Notes under the pieces: generated by a model
Databases searched by the model: none
What the model was told of the DNA's origin: nothing
What the model saw: the letters and a program-made list of their open reading frames with translations, nothing else
Source of the DNA: Megasphaera sp. UBA1696
Lineage (GTDB): Bacteria > Bacillota > Negativicutes > Veillonellales > Megasphaeraceae
NCBI GenBank assembly: GCA_002319965.1
Contig: DCJQ01000022.1
Location: 1-21,565, forward strand
Length of the DNA stretch: 21,565 bases
Reading direction: 5' to 3'
In this document: one piece after another, positions 6,680 through 14,765 of the stretch
How positions within the stretch are numbered: position 1 is the stretch's first letter
Layout of the letters: every line of letters starts with the position of its first letter
Translations under genes and position numbers: made by a program

Positions 6680-7684
6680 ATGGGAGAAAATCGCGTCATC
6701 GAGACTGCAGATTTGCCCGGTGATTCCTGGCAGTACAGTCTGCGGCCCCATTACTTTCGAGAATATATCGGTCAGACCAAGGCCAAAGAAAACCTGGAAA
6801 TCTTTATCAAAGCGGCCAAGCTTCGCAAGGAAGCCTTAGACCACGTCCTGTTGTACGGCCCGCCGGGCCTCGGCAAGACGACCATGGCCGGCATCGTCGC
6901 CAATGAACTCGGCGTCAACCTGCGTATTACGTCGGGACCGGCTATCGAGCGTCCCGGCGATTTGGCAGCCTTATTGACCAATTTGCAGGAACGGGATCTG
7001 TTGTTCATCGACGAAATCCACCGCCTGTCTCACAGTGTCGAAGAAGTCCTCTATGCAGCCATGGAAGACTATGCCCTCGATATCGTCATCGGCAAAGGAC
7101 CCAGTGCCCGGTCGGTGCGCATCGATCTGCCGCCCTTTACCTTGGTCGGAGCGACGACCCAGGTCGGGCGCTTGGCACCGCCTCTTCGCGACCGCTTCGG
7201 CGTCATCTGCCGCCTGGAATTTTATAAGCCCGAAGACTTGGTGCTCATCATCAAGCGGACGGCCGATATTCTGGCTATGGATATCGACGACGACGGGGCC
7301 TTTGAAATCGCCCGCCGTTCGCGGGGGACGCCGCGTATTGCTAACCGCTTATTGAAGCGGGTCCGTGACTTTGCCCAGGTCGCCGACGTCGAGACGATTA
7401 CGGCTGACCTTGCCAATCATGCCCTCAATCGACTGGAAGTCGATTCGTGCGGCCTCGATCGGACGGACCGCAAGGTTCTGCAGGTCATCATTGAGAAATT
7501 CGGCGGCGGCCCCGTCGGCCTGGATACGATTGCAGCTGCCATCAGCGAGTCCGTCGATGCCGTAGAAGACGTATACGAGCCCTTCTTGATGCAGCAGGGC
7601 TTTTTGAATCGCACGCCCCGCGGCCGCGTCGTTACCGATGCTGCCTATCGGCATTTGGGTCTGCCCGTGCCGACCGGGGAATGA
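6680..7684 (+). CDS. ruvB: Holliday junction DNA helicase RuvB
   Basis: This 334-residue AAA+ motor drives branch migration on RuvA-bound junctions. The Walker A loop GPPGLGKTT lies at 60-68, Walker B LFIDE at 108-112, sensor-1 region GATT further on, and the arginine-finger region around PPLRDRFG. The C-terminal winged helix carries RTPRGRV-x-T near the end, as in other RuvB proteins. Length and order of domains are normal. Its stop overlaps an upstream in-frame ATG of the next small gene, but that gene's better start is 12 bases after the stop. Confidence 0.98.
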   Translation: MGENRVIETADLPGDSWQYSLRPHYFREYIGQTKAKENLEIFIKAAKLRKEALDHVLLYGPPGLGKTTMAGIVANELGVNLRITSGPAIERPGDLAALLTNLQERDLLFIDEIHRLSHSVEEVLYAAMEDYALDIVIGKGPSARSVRIDLPPFTLVGATTQVGRLAPPLRDRFGVICRLEFYKPEDLVLIIKRTADILAMDIDDDGAFEIARRSRGTPRIANRLLKRVRDFAQVADVETITADLANHALNRLEVDSCGLDRTDRKVLQVIIEKFGGGPVGLDTIAAAISESVDAVEDVYEPFLMQQGFLNRTPRGRVVTDAAYRHLGLPVPTGE

Positions 7685-7695
7685 GGAGGAACAGC

Positions 7696-7911
7696 ATGGG
7701 AAAATTATTGCTCCTGATCGGCGTTTTTTTCATCCTTGCCGGCCTCATCTGGATGGCCGGTGATGCCTTGGGAATCGGGAAATTTTTGGGCCATCTGCCC
7801 GGCGATATTTCCTTTACCAGAGGGAATACATCCTTTTCCTTTCCCATCGTCACCTGTATTCTCATCAGCGTTATCTTGACGATTGTATTGAATTTATTCT
7901 TTCGTTTATGA
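7696..7911 (+). CDS. DUF2905 family small membrane protein
   Basis: This 71-residue protein has two hydrophobic helices (about 3-22 and 47-69) around a Gly-rich loop containing FLGHLPGDI, the signature of DUF2905. I chose the ATG at 7696 because AGGAGG (7684-7689) sits 6 bases before it; the ATG at 7681 lies before that site and inside the ruvB stop. The function of the family is unknown; small genes of this family commonly lie next to ruvB in Firmicutes. It overlaps the region of the next gene's ribosome binding site, so translation is probably coupled. Confidence 0.85.
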   Translation: MGKLLLLIGVFFILAGLIWMAGDALGIGKFLGHLPGDISFTRGNTSFSFPIVTCILISVILTIVLNLFFRL

Positions 7912-7922
7912 GGTGCGTTTTT

Positions 7923-9272
7923 ATGAATAAACGAAGTCGATTGGCTTTTATTTGTACGGTAGCTGCCGTCTGCACACTCCTTACGACCAGTGCCTGGGCA
8001 GCTTCTGCTAAAGATAAAAAAACGGTTTCGCGCCAGCCTGTAAAGACGGTTCAGACAAAATCTGTCCGGTCGTCCAAAACGACGGCGCCCCAGCCGAAGC
8101 CCGTTGAGGAAAGTACCGATACGGTACGCATCGGTATCCGCGAAGGGCAGGGCCGCGTATCCCTTACCAGTCCGCAAGGGCTTGGCATTTATCGCGGCAA
8201 TTCTCTTTGGAAAAAATCGGCAGCCAATGTGCCGGTTACGGTGACCCTGTCGGGGACGGATTTGGCCCTTAACGGAACGGCCGGCAAGGGGAACCTTCGC
8301 GTCCGCTCCTTAGGGAAAGACGGCGTGATTAAGATTACCGACGGTTATACCTACCGCGGCGACTTGGAACTGATGAAGTCTCCCGGTCGCTGGGGAATTA
8401 CCGTCGTCAATGTTCTCCCCGTCGAACAGTATCTCTACGGTGTCGTCGGCAAAGAAATGTCGCCGTCGTGGAGTGAAGAAGCCTTGAAGGCCCAGGCCGT
8501 CGCCGCCCGTACCTATGCCATTGCCCATAAGCGCCGTTTCAGTCAGCGCGGCTTCGATTTGACCGACGATACGTCGAGTCAGGTCTATGCCGGTGTCGGC
8601 GGTGAATCGCCGGCAGTCATCAAGGCGGTCAATGCGACTAAGGGCGAAATCCTGACCTACCAGGGAAAGCCCATCGATGCCTTCTTCTTTTCGACGGCCG
8701 GCGGCTGGACTGAAAACAGCGAGAATGTATGGGGAACCTACATCCCCTACCTGCGGGGCGTCAGTGATACCAGCAATAAGATGCCGGGCTATCGCTGGTC
8801 GGTGACGACGACGCCGGAAAAGATGGAAACCAAGCTGGCAGCTGCCGGAAAGGGCGTAGGGAAAATCAAGTCGATTACCTTGTCGCCCTTGGCAAAAAGG
8901 CCCATGACCGAATCCGACCGCGGTGTTTCCGGTCGGGTCCAGTCGCTGATCATCCACGGCACCAAGGGCAATGTCACTGTAAAAGGGTTGGCATTCCAAT
9001 CCATTTTCGGTCTGCGCAGCACCCTCTTTGATTTTTACAGCGGCAAGGGGACGGCACCGGATCCCGACACGGGGAAGGTCGCCCGCAAGCGCGACTTTAC
9101 GGTCAAAGCGGGACAGCCCTTGACGATCTACGGTTTTGGCTGGGGCCACGGACTGGGAATGAGCCAGTACGGGGCGTACCAGATGGCGCAGGAGCACGCC
9201 GGGGAAAGAGATTACTACCGCAAAATTTTGACCCATTACTACACGGGTACGGAAATAAAAAAGCTCTATTAA
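7923..9272 (+). CDS. SpoIID/LytB domain protein (peptidoglycan-active, exported)
   Basis: This 449-residue protein has a signal peptide (about 1-26, cleavage after A-W-A), a basic Ser/Thr/Pro/Lys-rich linker (27-65) and a SpoIID/LytB domain from about 66 to the end. Diagnostic segments are EQYLYGVVGKEM with the conserved acidic residue Glu178 (the position equivalent to the catalytic Glu of SpoIID), AQAVAARTYA, and GWGHGLGMSQYGA near the C terminus. SpoIID is a lytic transglycosylase that acts on denuded glycan during engulfment in spore formers; LytB-type homologues modify cell-wall hydrolase activity. No sporulation gene is seen nearby, so a general wall-remodelling role is more likely. I prefer the ATG at 7923 (GAGGTG 7 bases upstream) over 7908, which overlaps the previous stop codon and would add five residues. 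Confidence 0.9.
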   Translation: MNKRSRLAFICTVAAVCTLLTTSAWAASAKDKKTVSRQPVKTVQTKSVRSSKTTAPQPKPVEESTDTVRIGIREGQGRVSLTSPQGLGIYRGNSLWKKSAANVPVTVTLSGTDLALNGTAGKGNLRVRSLGKDGVIKITDGYTYRGDLELMKSPGRWGITVVNVLPVEQYLYGVVGKEMSPSWSEEALKAQAVAARTYAIAHKRRFSQRGFDLTDDTSSQVYAGVGGESPAVIKAVNATKGEILTYQGKPIDAFFFSTAGGWTENSENVWGTYIPYLRGVSDTSNKMPGYRWSVTTTPEKMETKLAAAGKGVGKIKSITLSPLAKRPMTESDRGVSGRVQSLIIHGTKGNVTVKGLAFQSIFGLRSTLFDFYSGKGTAPDPDTGKVARKRDFTVKAGQPLTIYGFGWGHGLGMSQYGAYQMAQEHAGERDYYRKILTHYYTGTEIKKLY

Positions 9273-9297
9273 TGCATTAAAAGAGGAAGGTCTTATT

Positions 9298-10317
9298 GTG
9301 AAACTGACAGATTTTTATTATGATTTACCGAAAGAACTCATTGCCCAGCATCCGGCAGAACCGCGGGATCATGCCCGGCTCATGCTGTATGACAGAAAGA
9401 GCGGCGATGTAGCCCATAAATACTTTTATGACCTCGTCGATGAACTCCATGAAGGCGACGTCCTGGTCTTTAACGATTCCCGCGTCATTCCGGCCCGGAT
9501 TTACGGGAAACGGATCCCGACGGGCGGCAAGGTCGAAGTCCTGCTGCTGACCCCCGTCGGTGACGACCGCTGGGAAGTCCTGGTAAAACCGGGCAAGAAA
9601 GCCCTGCCGGGAACGACCCTTGAATTTGCCGAAGGCCTTACGGGTACCGTTGAAGATCGGACCGATTTTGGCGGCCGTATCATCAAATTTGCCTACGACG
9701 GCAATTTCGACGACATCATCGATTCTATCGGGGAAATGCCCTTGCCGCCGTATATTCATGAAAAGATGGAAGACCCTAATCAGTATCAGACGGTCTACGC
9801 CAATGAACGCGGCTCGGCGGCAGCGCCGACGGCAGGCCTTCATTTTACGGAAGAATTGCTGCAGAAAATCCGCGATAAGGGCGTGGAAGAAGTCTTCATC
9901 ACCCTGCACGTCGGCCTCGGGACCTTCCGCCCTGTCGAAGAAGAAAACATCGAAGACCACGAAATGCACAGCGAATTTTACAGCATTACCGAAGAAGCGG
10001 CTGCGACGATCAACAAGGCCAAGGCCGAAGGCCGGCGGGTCATCGCCGTCGGCACGACCAGTATCCGGACCCTTGAAAGCGCCGGTACGACGGGGACCTT
10101 GAAGGCCGGTTCCGGCTGGACCAATATCTTCATCTATCCGGGCTTTACCTTCCACATCGTCGATGCCCTGGTCACGAATTTCCACCTTCCTGAATCGACA
10201 CTGCTCATGCTCATCAGTGCCTTGTCGACGCGGGAAAAAATCTTAAAAGCTTATGAAACGGCCGTAAAGGAAAAATACCGTTTCTTCAGTTTTGGCGATG
10301 CCATGTTCATTCACTAG
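9298..10317 (+). CDS. queA: S-adenosylmethionine:tRNA ribosyltransferase-isomerase QueA
   Basis: QueA (339 residues) transfers the ribosyl group of S-adenosylmethionine to preQ1 at position 34 of the GUN-anticodon tRNAs, giving epoxyqueuosine. Recognisable segments are FYYDLPKELIAQHPAEPRD at the N terminus, DVLVFNDSRVIPAR, AAPTAGLHFTEELL, HVGLGTFRPV and the C-terminal FHLPESTLLMLISAL. Length is normal. The start codon is GTG at 9298, supported by AGAGGAAGG about 8 bases upstream and by the family N terminus. The gene lies 10 bases before tgt, which performs the preceding step of the same pathway; joint expression is expected. Confidence 0.97.
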   Translation: MKLTDFYYDLPKELIAQHPAEPRDHARLMLYDRKSGDVAHKYFYDLVDELHEGDVLVFNDSRVIPARIYGKRIPTGGKVEVLLLTPVGDDRWEVLVKPGKKALPGTTLEFAEGLTGTVEDRTDFGGRIIKFAYDGNFDDIIDSIGEMPLPPYIHEKMEDPNQYQTVYANERGSAAAPTAGLHFTEELLQKIRDKGVEEVFITLHVGLGTFRPVEEENIEDHEMHSEFYSITEEAAATINKAKAEGRRVIAVGTTSIRTLESAGTTGTLKAGSGWTNIFIYPGFTFHIVDALVTNFHLPESTLLMLISALSTREKILKAYETAVKEKYRFFSFGDAMFIH

Positions 10318-10327
10318 GGAGGAATCT

Positions 10328-11434
10328 ATGGTTATTACCTACGAACAACAGGCCGAATGCGACGGCGCCCGTGCCGGAATTCTGCGTACGCCTCACGGTA
10401 CGTTCAAGACGCCCATGTTCATGCCTGTCGGTACGCAGGCGACGGTCAAGACGCTGACGCCGGAAGAGCTCTACGATATGGGGGCTCAGGTCATCCTCAG
10501 CAATACGTATCACTTGTTCCTCCGCCCGGGCCACGATTTGGTCAAGGAAGCGGGGGGCCTTCATAAATTCATGAACTGGAAGCAGGCGATTCTCACCGAC
10601 AGCGGCGGCTTTCAGGTCTTCAGCCTCGGTCAGATGCGAAAGATCACCGAAGAAGGGGTCACCTTCCGTTCCCACTTGGACGGCTCGAAAAAATTCTTGT
10701 CGCCGGAAGTGTCGATGGACATTCAGATGGCCCTCGATTCCGATATTGCCATGGCCTTTGACGAATGCATTCCCTATCCGTCCGACTACGAATACACCCG
10801 CTTGTCGACGGAACGGACCAGCCGCTGGGCAAAGCGCTGCCTCGACCATCACCACAGTGATACCCAAGGGTTGTTTGGCATCGTCCAGGGCGGGATGTAC
10901 AAGGATCTTCGTCAGCAGAGCTGCCGCGATCTGGTCGACATGGACTTTGACGGCTATGGAATCGGCGGCTTGAGTGTTGGCGAATCTAAGGATATAATGT
11001 ATGATATATTAGAGCATACAACACCGTATCTGCCCAAGACCAAGGCCCGTTATCTGATGGGCGTCGGTACGCCCGATTGTCTCCTTGAAGGCATTGCCCG
11101 CGGCGTCGACATGTTTGACTGCGTCTTCCCGACCCGCGTCGCCCGCAACGGCATGGCCATGACCCATGAAGGGCGTCTGACCGTGCGCAATGCCAAGTAT
11201 GCCCATGATTTTCATCCCATTGAAGAAGGCTGTCAGTGTTATACGTGCCGCAATTATTCGCGGGCCTATATCCGCCACCTCTTCAAGGCGGAAGAACTCC
11301 TGGCATACCGCTTGGTCAGTATTCACAATCTCTACTTCCTGCTGCAGTTCATGCGGGATATGCGCCAGTCGATCTTCGACGGGACGTTCCGCGAGTTCCG
11401 CCGGGATTTTTGGAAACGGTATCAAGACGCGTAA
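10328..11434 (+). CDS. tgt: tRNA-guanine transglycosylase Tgt
   Basis: This 368-residue enzyme exchanges guanine-34 for preQ1 in tRNAs for Asp, Asn, His and Tyr. Visible landmarks are LTDSGGFQVFS with the general acid-base Asp91, the nucleophile Asp264 in VDMFDCVFPTR, and the zinc ligands Cys302, Cys304, Cys307 and His333 (C-x-C-x2-C-x25-H). The ATG at 10328 is chosen because GGGAGG lies directly upstream; an upstream in-frame ATG at 10292 lies inside queA and is unlikely. Around residues 218-235 codon use turns unusually A/T rich (ATA, TTA), where a promoter-like sequence occurs (see 10970-10998). Confidence 0.97.
   Translation: MVITYEQQAECDGARAGILRTPHGTFKTPMFMPVGTQATVKTLTPEELYDMGAQVILSNTYHLFLRPGHDLVKEAGGLHKFMNWKQAILTDSGGFQVFSLGQMRKITEEGVTFRSHLDGSKKFLSPEVSMDIQMALDSDIAMAFDECIPYPSDYEYTRLSTERTSRWAKRCLDHHHSDTQGLFGIVQGGMYKDLRQQSCRDLVDMDFDGYGIGGLSVGESKDIMYDILEHTTPYLPKTKARYLMGVGTPDCLLEGIARGVDMFDCVFPTRVARNGMAMTHEGRLTVRNAKYAHDFHPIEEGCQCYTCRNYSRAYIRHLFKAEELLAYRLVSIHNLYFLLQFMRDMRQSIFDGTFREFRRDFWKRYQDA
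10970..10998 (+). promoter_or_regulatory. Possible internal promoter inside tgt
   Basis: TTGAGT (10970-10975) and a perfect TATAAT (10993-10998) are separated by exactly 17 bases within the tgt coding region. The stretch uses ATA and TTA codons that are rare in the surrounding G/C-rich code. It would give extra transcription of yajC, the cyclo-ligase and secDF about 490 bases downstream. Sequence evidence only. Confidence 0.45.
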
Positions 11435-11485
11435 GCGCTTGCACATAAAATATTTTAATTCTTTTAGTTGATGGAGGTGTTTGAC

Positions 11486-11872
11486 ATGGATATGACTGAA
11501 CAGCTTACTGCTTTTTGGCCCATAATCCTCATGGTCGTCATTTTTTATTTTCTGCTGTGGCGGCCGCAGAAGAAACAGCAGAAGAGACGGCAGGAAATGC
11601 TGGACAGCCTGAAACCCGGTGCTAAAATCGTCACCGTCGGCGGCGTCATGGGTACCATCGTGTCTTTGCACGACGATTACCTCGTTATCCGCGTAGCCGA
11701 TAAGGTTGAAATCCGCGTTACCCGCGCAGCCGTTGCTCAGGTCCTCAGCAAAGGCAGTGAAGGCAAGAAAGCGGCTAAGAAGGCCGAAAAGCCGGAAGTT
11801 GTTGAAGAAAACAATGACGTAAAAGCAGAAGCCGCGCAGCCGGCTGACGATAACCAGAAAGATGCTCAGTAA
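11486..11872 (+). CDS. yajC: Preprotein translocase auxiliary subunit YajC
   Basis: This 128-residue protein has one transmembrane helix near the N terminus (about 9-26, ending in FYFLLWRPQ), then the basic YajC hallmark KKQQKRRQEM, followed by PGAKIVTVGGVMGTIV, and a charged Lys/Glu/Ala-rich tail. YajC associates with SecD-SecF, which is encoded just downstream, in the Sec translocon. Start choice: GGAGGTG at 11473-11479 is 6 bases before the ATG at 11486; the TTG (11468) and ATG (11471) upstream lie before or in that site. Its last 11 bases overlap the cyclo-ligase gene in another frame. Confidence 0.94.
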   Translation: MDMTEQLTAFWPIILMVVIFYFLLWRPQKKQQKRRQEMLDSLKPGAKIVTVGGVMGTIVSLHDDYLVIRVADKVEIRVTRAAVAQVLSKGSEGKKAAKKAEKPEVVEENNDVKAEAAQPADDNQKDAQ

Positions 11873-12428
11873 AAAGGAACTGCGCAGCGCCATGTATGAC
11901 CGCCTCCATCGCTTGACGGAAGCCGAAAAAGATTCGGCCAGTGCGGCTGTCTGTGCCCGGCTTATGGCCCACCCGGCCTATGTTCGGGCACGGCGCATCA
12001 TGGCCTTTCTCAATATGCCTGATGAAGTCAGCCTCGACGCCTTGATTGCCCGGGCTGTTCGAGACGGGAAAGAGGTCTACGTTCCGGTTTGCGTCAGTCG
12101 GACCGAAATCGAGGCAGCCCGCCTCGAAGGACTGGACCAGGCTGTCGTCGGGGCCTATGGCATCCGTACGGCGCCCGAAGACAGTCCGCACATTGCGGCA
12201 TCCGACCTCGATGTCATCCTGGTCCCGGGCCTTGCCTTCGATGAAAAAGGCGGCCGTTTGGGCCACGGCGCGGCTTATTACGATCGTTTCCTCAGCGGGA
12301 AAGGGAAGGCAGCTGCCATTGCCGTTTCCTGGGATGTCCAGCTGGTTCCGGAAATTCCCATGGAAGCCCACGACGTCATCATGACTGAACTCGTCACGGA
12401 TCAACGCCATCTCGTGATTCACCAATAA
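11862..12428 (+). CDS. 5-formyltetrahydrofolate cyclo-ligase
   Basis: This 188-residue protein converts 5-formyltetrahydrofolate to 5,10-methenyltetrahydrofolate with ATP in the cytoplasm. Family signatures are the N-terminal KKELRSAM segment, MAFLNMPDEV, and the C-terminal VPGLAFDEKGGRLGHGAAYYDRFL region (nucleotide and substrate binding). Length is normal. The ATG at 11862 lies inside yajC and overlaps it by 11 bases; the KKELR start agrees with the family, so the overlap seems real and suggests translational coupling. Its placement between yajC and secD is functionally unrelated and probably only reflects operon packing. Confidence 0.93.
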   Translation: MLSKKELRSAMYDRLHRLTEAEKDSASAAVCARLMAHPAYVRARRIMAFLNMPDEVSLDALIARAVRDGKEVYVPVCVSRTEIEAARLEGLDQAVVGAYGIRTAPEDSPHIAASDLDVILVPGLAFDEKGGRLGHGAAYYDRFLSGKGKAAAIAVSWDVQLVPEIPMEAHDVIMTELVTDQRHLVIHQ

Positions 12429-12460
12429 AACCATAGATTTACCTAGAGGGGGGAGTATCG

Positions 12461-13711
12461 TTGCGGACTCGTAACATGATAAAATTTTTTGGGGCCGTCA
12501 TCATCATCGTGGCAGCCTTTGTTACTTTGATCAATCCGCTTGCCAACTCCATTAAACAGGGCCTGGACTTACAGGGCGGTACGCATATCGTCCTGGAAGC
12601 CGAAGATACGCCGGACGCACCGGTTACGGAAGACTCCTTGAGCCGTGCCGTTACCATCGTCGAACGCCGTATCAATGAAATGGGCTTGACCGAACCGCTT
12701 GTTCAGAAAGAAGGGGCTCGGCGAATCATCGTCGAACTGCCGGGAGAAAAGAACCCGGAAAAAGCCATCGAAACAATCGGTAAAACGGCGGTCATGGAGT
12801 TTAAAGATGAAAGCGGCACGACGCGGATGACCGGGAGCGATTTGAAAACGGCAAAAGAACAAATCGACCAGGGTCATAAAAATGTCGTCGGCATTGAATT
12901 TACCGATGAAGGGGCTAAAAAATTCGCTGACCTTACGGCATCGAATGTAGGCCATAAAATCGGCATCTACCTCGACGGCGAACTCTTGACCAACCCCGTC
13001 GTCAACGAACCGATTACCGGGGGCAAAGCGGTCATCACGGGCAGCCAGACTTTGGAAGATGCCAAGAACCTCGCCATCCTCCTTCGTTCGGGGGCCCTGC
13101 CTGTTAAATTGAAAGTCATGGAAGTCCGCACCATTGGTCCGAGCCTGGGTCTTGACTCGAAGCTAAAGAGTGAAAAGGCCTTTGCCATCGGCATCCTGTT
13201 GATCATGGTCTTTTTAATCGTCATTTACCGTATGTCCGGTATCGTAGCCAATATCGCCCTCTTGGTATACGTCCTCATCCTGCTGGGTATTCTGAAGTAC
13301 CTCGATGCGACGCTGACCCTGCCGGGGATTGCCGGTGTTATCCTGTCTATGGGCTTCGCCGTCGATGCCAACATCCTCATCTTTGAACGATTTAAAGAAG
13401 AAGTCCTGGTCGGCAAGACCCTGCGAACGTCGATGGAAGCCGGTTTCCGCCGGGCTTTCAATACCATCCTCGACGCCAACGTATCGGTCATGATCGCCGC
13501 CATCGTCCTCATCGTCATGGGCAGCGGCACGGTCAAAGGCTTTGCCGTTAACTTGGCCTTGGGCTTGGTCGTCAGCATGTTCACGGCGATTGTCGTCAGT
13601 CGTTCGCTGTTGACCTGGTTCATCAATACGGGATTGATCACCAATCCCTGGTTCTACGGGTTAAACCGTAAACCGCCTGAACATATGCTGAAAAAGGGGG
13701 GACAGAAATGA
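12461..13711 (+). CDS. secD: Protein translocase subunit SecD
   Basis: This 416-residue protein has one N-terminal helix (about 7-27), a large external domain (about 28-235) opening with the conserved GLDLQGGTHIVLE segment, and five C-terminal helices of the RND-type fold containing GFAVDANILIFERFKEE. It is shorter than the enterobacterial SecD, as is common for Firmicute proteins. SecD works with SecF to complete export using the proton gradient. The start is TTG at 12461, with GAGGGGGGAG about 5 bases upstream; ATG at 12476 would be too far from it. It overlaps secF by four bases (ATGA). Confidence 0.96.
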   Translation: MRTRNMIKFFGAVIIIVAAFVTLINPLANSIKQGLDLQGGTHIVLEAEDTPDAPVTEDSLSRAVTIVERRINEMGLTEPLVQKEGARRIIVELPGEKNPEKAIETIGKTAVMEFKDESGTTRMTGSDLKTAKEQIDQGHKNVVGIEFTDEGAKKFADLTASNVGHKIGIYLDGELLTNPVVNEPITGGKAVITGSQTLEDAKNLAILLRSGALPVKLKVMEVRTIGPSLGLDSKLKSEKAFAIGILLIMVFLIVIYRMSGIVANIALLVYVLILLGILKYLDATLTLPGIAGVILSMGFAVDANILIFERFKEEVLVGKTLRTSMEAGFRRAFNTILDANVSVMIAAIVLIVMGSGTVKGFAVNLALGLVVSMFTAIVVSRSLLTWFINTGLITNPWFYGLNRKPPEHMLKKGGQK

Positions 13712-14658
13712 GTTTTGATATTATCAAACATCGCACGTGGTGGTTCATCTTATCGTCTGTCCTGGTCCTTGCCAGCCTTATTTCCATCTTTATCAATGGA
13801 TTTAACTTCGGTATCGATTATACCGGTGGTACCATCCTCGACATGCAGTTCAACAAGGCCGTCAGCGTTTCTGAAGTCCGTCAGGTCATCGACCAATCGA
13901 ATATGGACCTGGGGAATACGGTCATCCAGCTGACGGGCGTTACCGACCAGGATTCGTCGACCGATGTCATGCTGCGCATGCGCAACCTGTCCAGTGATGA
14001 AACCAAGGCGGTATCTGAAAAATTGAGCACCTCTTTGGGCGGTGCCGAAATCAAACGGACCGAATCGGTCGGCGCCGTCATCGGCTCGGAAGTCACGAAA
14101 AATGCCGTTACCAGCCTGGCTGTGGCCTTCATTGCCTTAGCGGCCTATATTTCCTTCCGTTTCGAGTATAAGATCGCCATTTCGGCCCTCATTTCCATCG
14201 TACACGATTTGATCATGGTCTTAGGTGTTTTCTCTTTCTTCCACTTGGAAATCGACGCCACCTTCTTAGCGGCCATCTTGACCGTCGTCGGCTATTCCAT
14301 GAACGAAGCCGTCGTCATCTTTGACCGCGTCCGTGAAAACACGCGGACCCACCGGCGGACCGACTCTTATGAAAAACTGGCTCATGACAGTATTTCTCAG
14401 AGTATCCACCGCAGTATCTACACCTTGTCGACGGTTCTCTTTGCCTGCGGCGCCCTCCATTTCTTCGGCGGCGAATCGACAAAGAACTTCTCCCTGGTCA
14501 TGCTCATCGGCTTTATCAGCGGGGCTTACTCGTCCATCTGTGTCGATACGTCCATCTGGGTCGTATGGAAAAACCATACGTCGAACCGGCGCGGCCTGAA
14601 ATCTTCTGACGATGAATCGGAAGAAGACGAAGAAGCTGCCGAAACACAAAAAGGATAA
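13708..14658 (+). CDS. secF: Protein translocase subunit SecF
   Basis: This 316-residue partner of SecD has a first helix at about 12-31, then an external domain opening with FNFGIDYTGGT, and five further helices including GYSMNEAVVIFDRVREN, the conserved motif near the proton path. The C-terminal tail is strongly acidic (DDESEEDEEA). AGGGGGG precedes the ATG inside the end of secD; the four-base overlap implies coupled translation and equal amounts. It is the last gene of the long run begun by ruvC and is followed by a long terminator hairpin. Confidence 0.96.
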   Translation: MSFDIIKHRTWWFILSSVLVLASLISIFINGFNFGIDYTGGTILDMQFNKAVSVSEVRQVIDQSNMDLGNTVIQLTGVTDQDSSTDVMLRMRNLSSDETKAVSEKLSTSLGGAEIKRTESVGAVIGSEVTKNAVTSLAVAFIALAAYISFRFEYKIAISALISIVHDLIMVLGVFSFFHLEIDATFLAAILTVVGYSMNEAVVIFDRVRENTRTHRRTDSYEKLAHDSISQSIHRSIYTLSTVLFACGALHFFGGESTKNFSLVMLIGFISGAYSSICVDTSIWVVWKNHTSNRRGLKSSDDESEEDEEAAETQKG

Positions 14659-14662
14659 GAAT

Positions 14663-14706
14663 AAGGGGATGTCCCATGGAGTTTTGCCTTCATGGAACAG
14701 CCCTTT
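14663..14706 (+). terminator. Long hairpin terminator ending the ruv-to-secF run
   Basis: AAGGGG (14663-14668) pairs with CCCTTT, and TGTCCCATGGAG pairs with CTTCATGGAACA with one mismatch, closing a 6-nt loop; a single A/G mismatch separates the two helices. Five T follow (CCCTTTTT). It lies 4 bases after the secF stop. Confidence 0.85.
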
Positions 14707-14729
14707 TTCATTTGATTTGATAGTAGAAA

Positions 14730-14749
14730 GCCCATACGGGAGTACGGGC
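14730..14749 (+). promoter_or_regulatory. Leader hairpin with GGGA loop just before the yedF ribosome binding site
   Basis: GCCCATAC and GTACGGGC pair over 8 positions with one A/C mismatch around a GGGA tetraloop (GNRA type). It ends 3 bases before AGGAGG (14753-14758) of yedF. It may affect translation start or mRNA stability. No clear promoter is visible in the 107-base gap. Confidence 0.4.
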
Positions 14750-14765
14750 GCGAGGAGGAATCACG

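Noticed and set aside
8310..9236. Long minus-strand open frame (308 codons) antisense to the SpoIID-domain gene
   Set aside because: It is a codon-bias shadow: the + strand frame has family motifs and a signal peptide, while this frame has no recognisable domain and no ribosome binding site. The same holds for 803-1591, 9325-10185, 11009-11893 and 17597-18475 on the minus strand.
10292..10327. Upstream in-frame start of tgt
   Set aside because: It lies within the queA end, lacks a ribosome binding site and adds residues absent from the family; ATG 10328 has GGGAGG in front.
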